This document shows, piece by piece, positions 7,038 through 7,306 of a DNA stretch of 7,306 bases. Within the stretch, counting starts at the first letter, position 1. Each line of letters begins with the position of its first letter. The notes under the pieces are model-generated. The model searched no databases. It was not told the origin of the DNA and saw only the letters and a list, made by a program, of their open reading frames with translations. Made by a program: the position numbers and the translations under genes. The DNA is from Methylophilaceae bacterium (GTDB taxonomy: Bacteria; Pseudomonadota; Gammaproteobacteria; Burkholderiales; Methylophilaceae): assembly GCA_947379975.1 (NCBI GenBank), contig CANCPF010000053.1, forward strand, positions 1 through 7,306. The letters are read 5' to 3'.

Positions 7038-7223
7038 TTACTCATCAACGTCTGACAATTTCAAATGACCAGTAACTTTCAATGAAGCGTATTCATGTCC
7101 TTTAGAGTCTTTGAAATCTAGTTTCTGAAACTCAACATCTGCTAGTGCAACAGTTGAAATTGATATTAGAAAAAGAGTGAATAATAATTTAGTAAAATTT
7201 ATACATTTCAACCTTGAAACCAC
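7038..7223 (-). CDS. Short predicted secreted protein, possibly truncated
   Basis: This is a 61-residue ORF of unknown function. The first 28 residues look like a signal peptide: Arg and Lys near the N-terminus, a hydrophobic core LLFTLFLISIS, and a VALA cleavage site before DVEFQ. The mature part would be only about 32 residues and ends abruptly at LKLSDVDE. Its ending resembles the early part of longer periplasmic proteins that continue after a VTGxL..SDVD-type strand, so it may be the surviving start of a disrupted gene; that is inference. The start codon is GTG with an in-frame stop upstream at 7239-7241 and no clear ribosome site, so the exact start is unsure. Base composition matches the recombinase rather than the mod genes. 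It precedes the recombinase by 61 bases on the same strand and could share its transcript. Confidence 0.5.
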   Translation of the reverse strand: MVSRLKCINFTKLLFTLFLISISTVALADVEFQKLDFKDSKGHEYASLKVTGHLKLSDVDE

Positions 7224-7241
7224 GATTAGTATTAATTCTTA

Positions 7242-7247
7242 GTTATA
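7242..7247 (-). promoter_or_regulatory. Weak candidate -10 for the small secreted ORF
   Basis: TATAAC on the minus strand is a 5-of-6 match to the -10 consensus. No convincing -35 lies at 16-18 bases; a TTGAAA is found but too far upstream. The leader would be only about 12 bases. In DNA this A+T-rich, such matches are common. Confidence 0.2.
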
Positions 7248-7306
7248 CAATAAACGACTTTACTCTAACTGCGTTTTCAATTTTAAGACCAGTTCGTTTA
7301 ATTCTT

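Noticed and set aside
5297..7264. ACTTTACT at 5297-5304 and 7257-7264 as possible att direct repeats around the recombinase
   Set aside because: Eight bases in A+T-rich DNA is expected by chance, and the first copy overlaps the recombinase stop codon.

Overview
The window looks like a proteobacterial chromosome, most likely a betaproteobacterium. The GroEL C-terminus ends in the usual GGM-rich tail, the ModA/ModB/ModC proteins are of the Gram-negative type, and there is an outer-membrane porin. I cannot place it at genus level from sequence alone.

Layout from left to right: (1) 1-297, + strand, the 3' end of groEL. (2) 298-436, a convergent intergenic gap holding a long imperfect hairpin. 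(3) 437-4623, - strand, a molybdate uptake operon. Read in the direction of transcription it is an OprO/OprP-type porin, modA (periplasmic binding protein), modB (permease) and modC (ATPase with a C-terminal Mop/TOBE domain). (4) 4624-4744, the operon's control region, with a perfect 9-6-9 inverted repeat that fits a ModE operator and overlaps a candidate extended -10 promoter. (5) 4745-5113, - strand, a short ModE-like regulator with only the winged-helix DNA-binding domain. (6) 5114-5299, the regulator's own promoter region, with a TTGACA -35 and a lone ModE half-site. (7) 5300-6976, - strand, a large serine recombinase in visibly more A+T-rich DNA. (8) 6977-7306, an A+T-rich stretch with one small ORF for a short secreted protein (7038-7223, - strand) that may be truncated.

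Proposed working: the porin lets molybdate through the outer membrane, ModA captures it in the periplasm, and ModB with ModC pumps it into the cytoplasm. The ModE-like protein probably represses the porin-modABC promoter through the palindrome at 4680-4703 when molybdate is plentiful. That protein has no molybdate-binding domain of its own, so how molybdate is sensed is open. The recombinase and the DNA right of about 5230-5300 look like the edge of an acquired element that continues past the window. Its genes read toward modE.

I see no clearly new defence or mobile system. The most distinctive points are the porin built into a ModE-controlled mod operon, the one-domain ModE, and the serine-recombinase edge directly upstream of modE.
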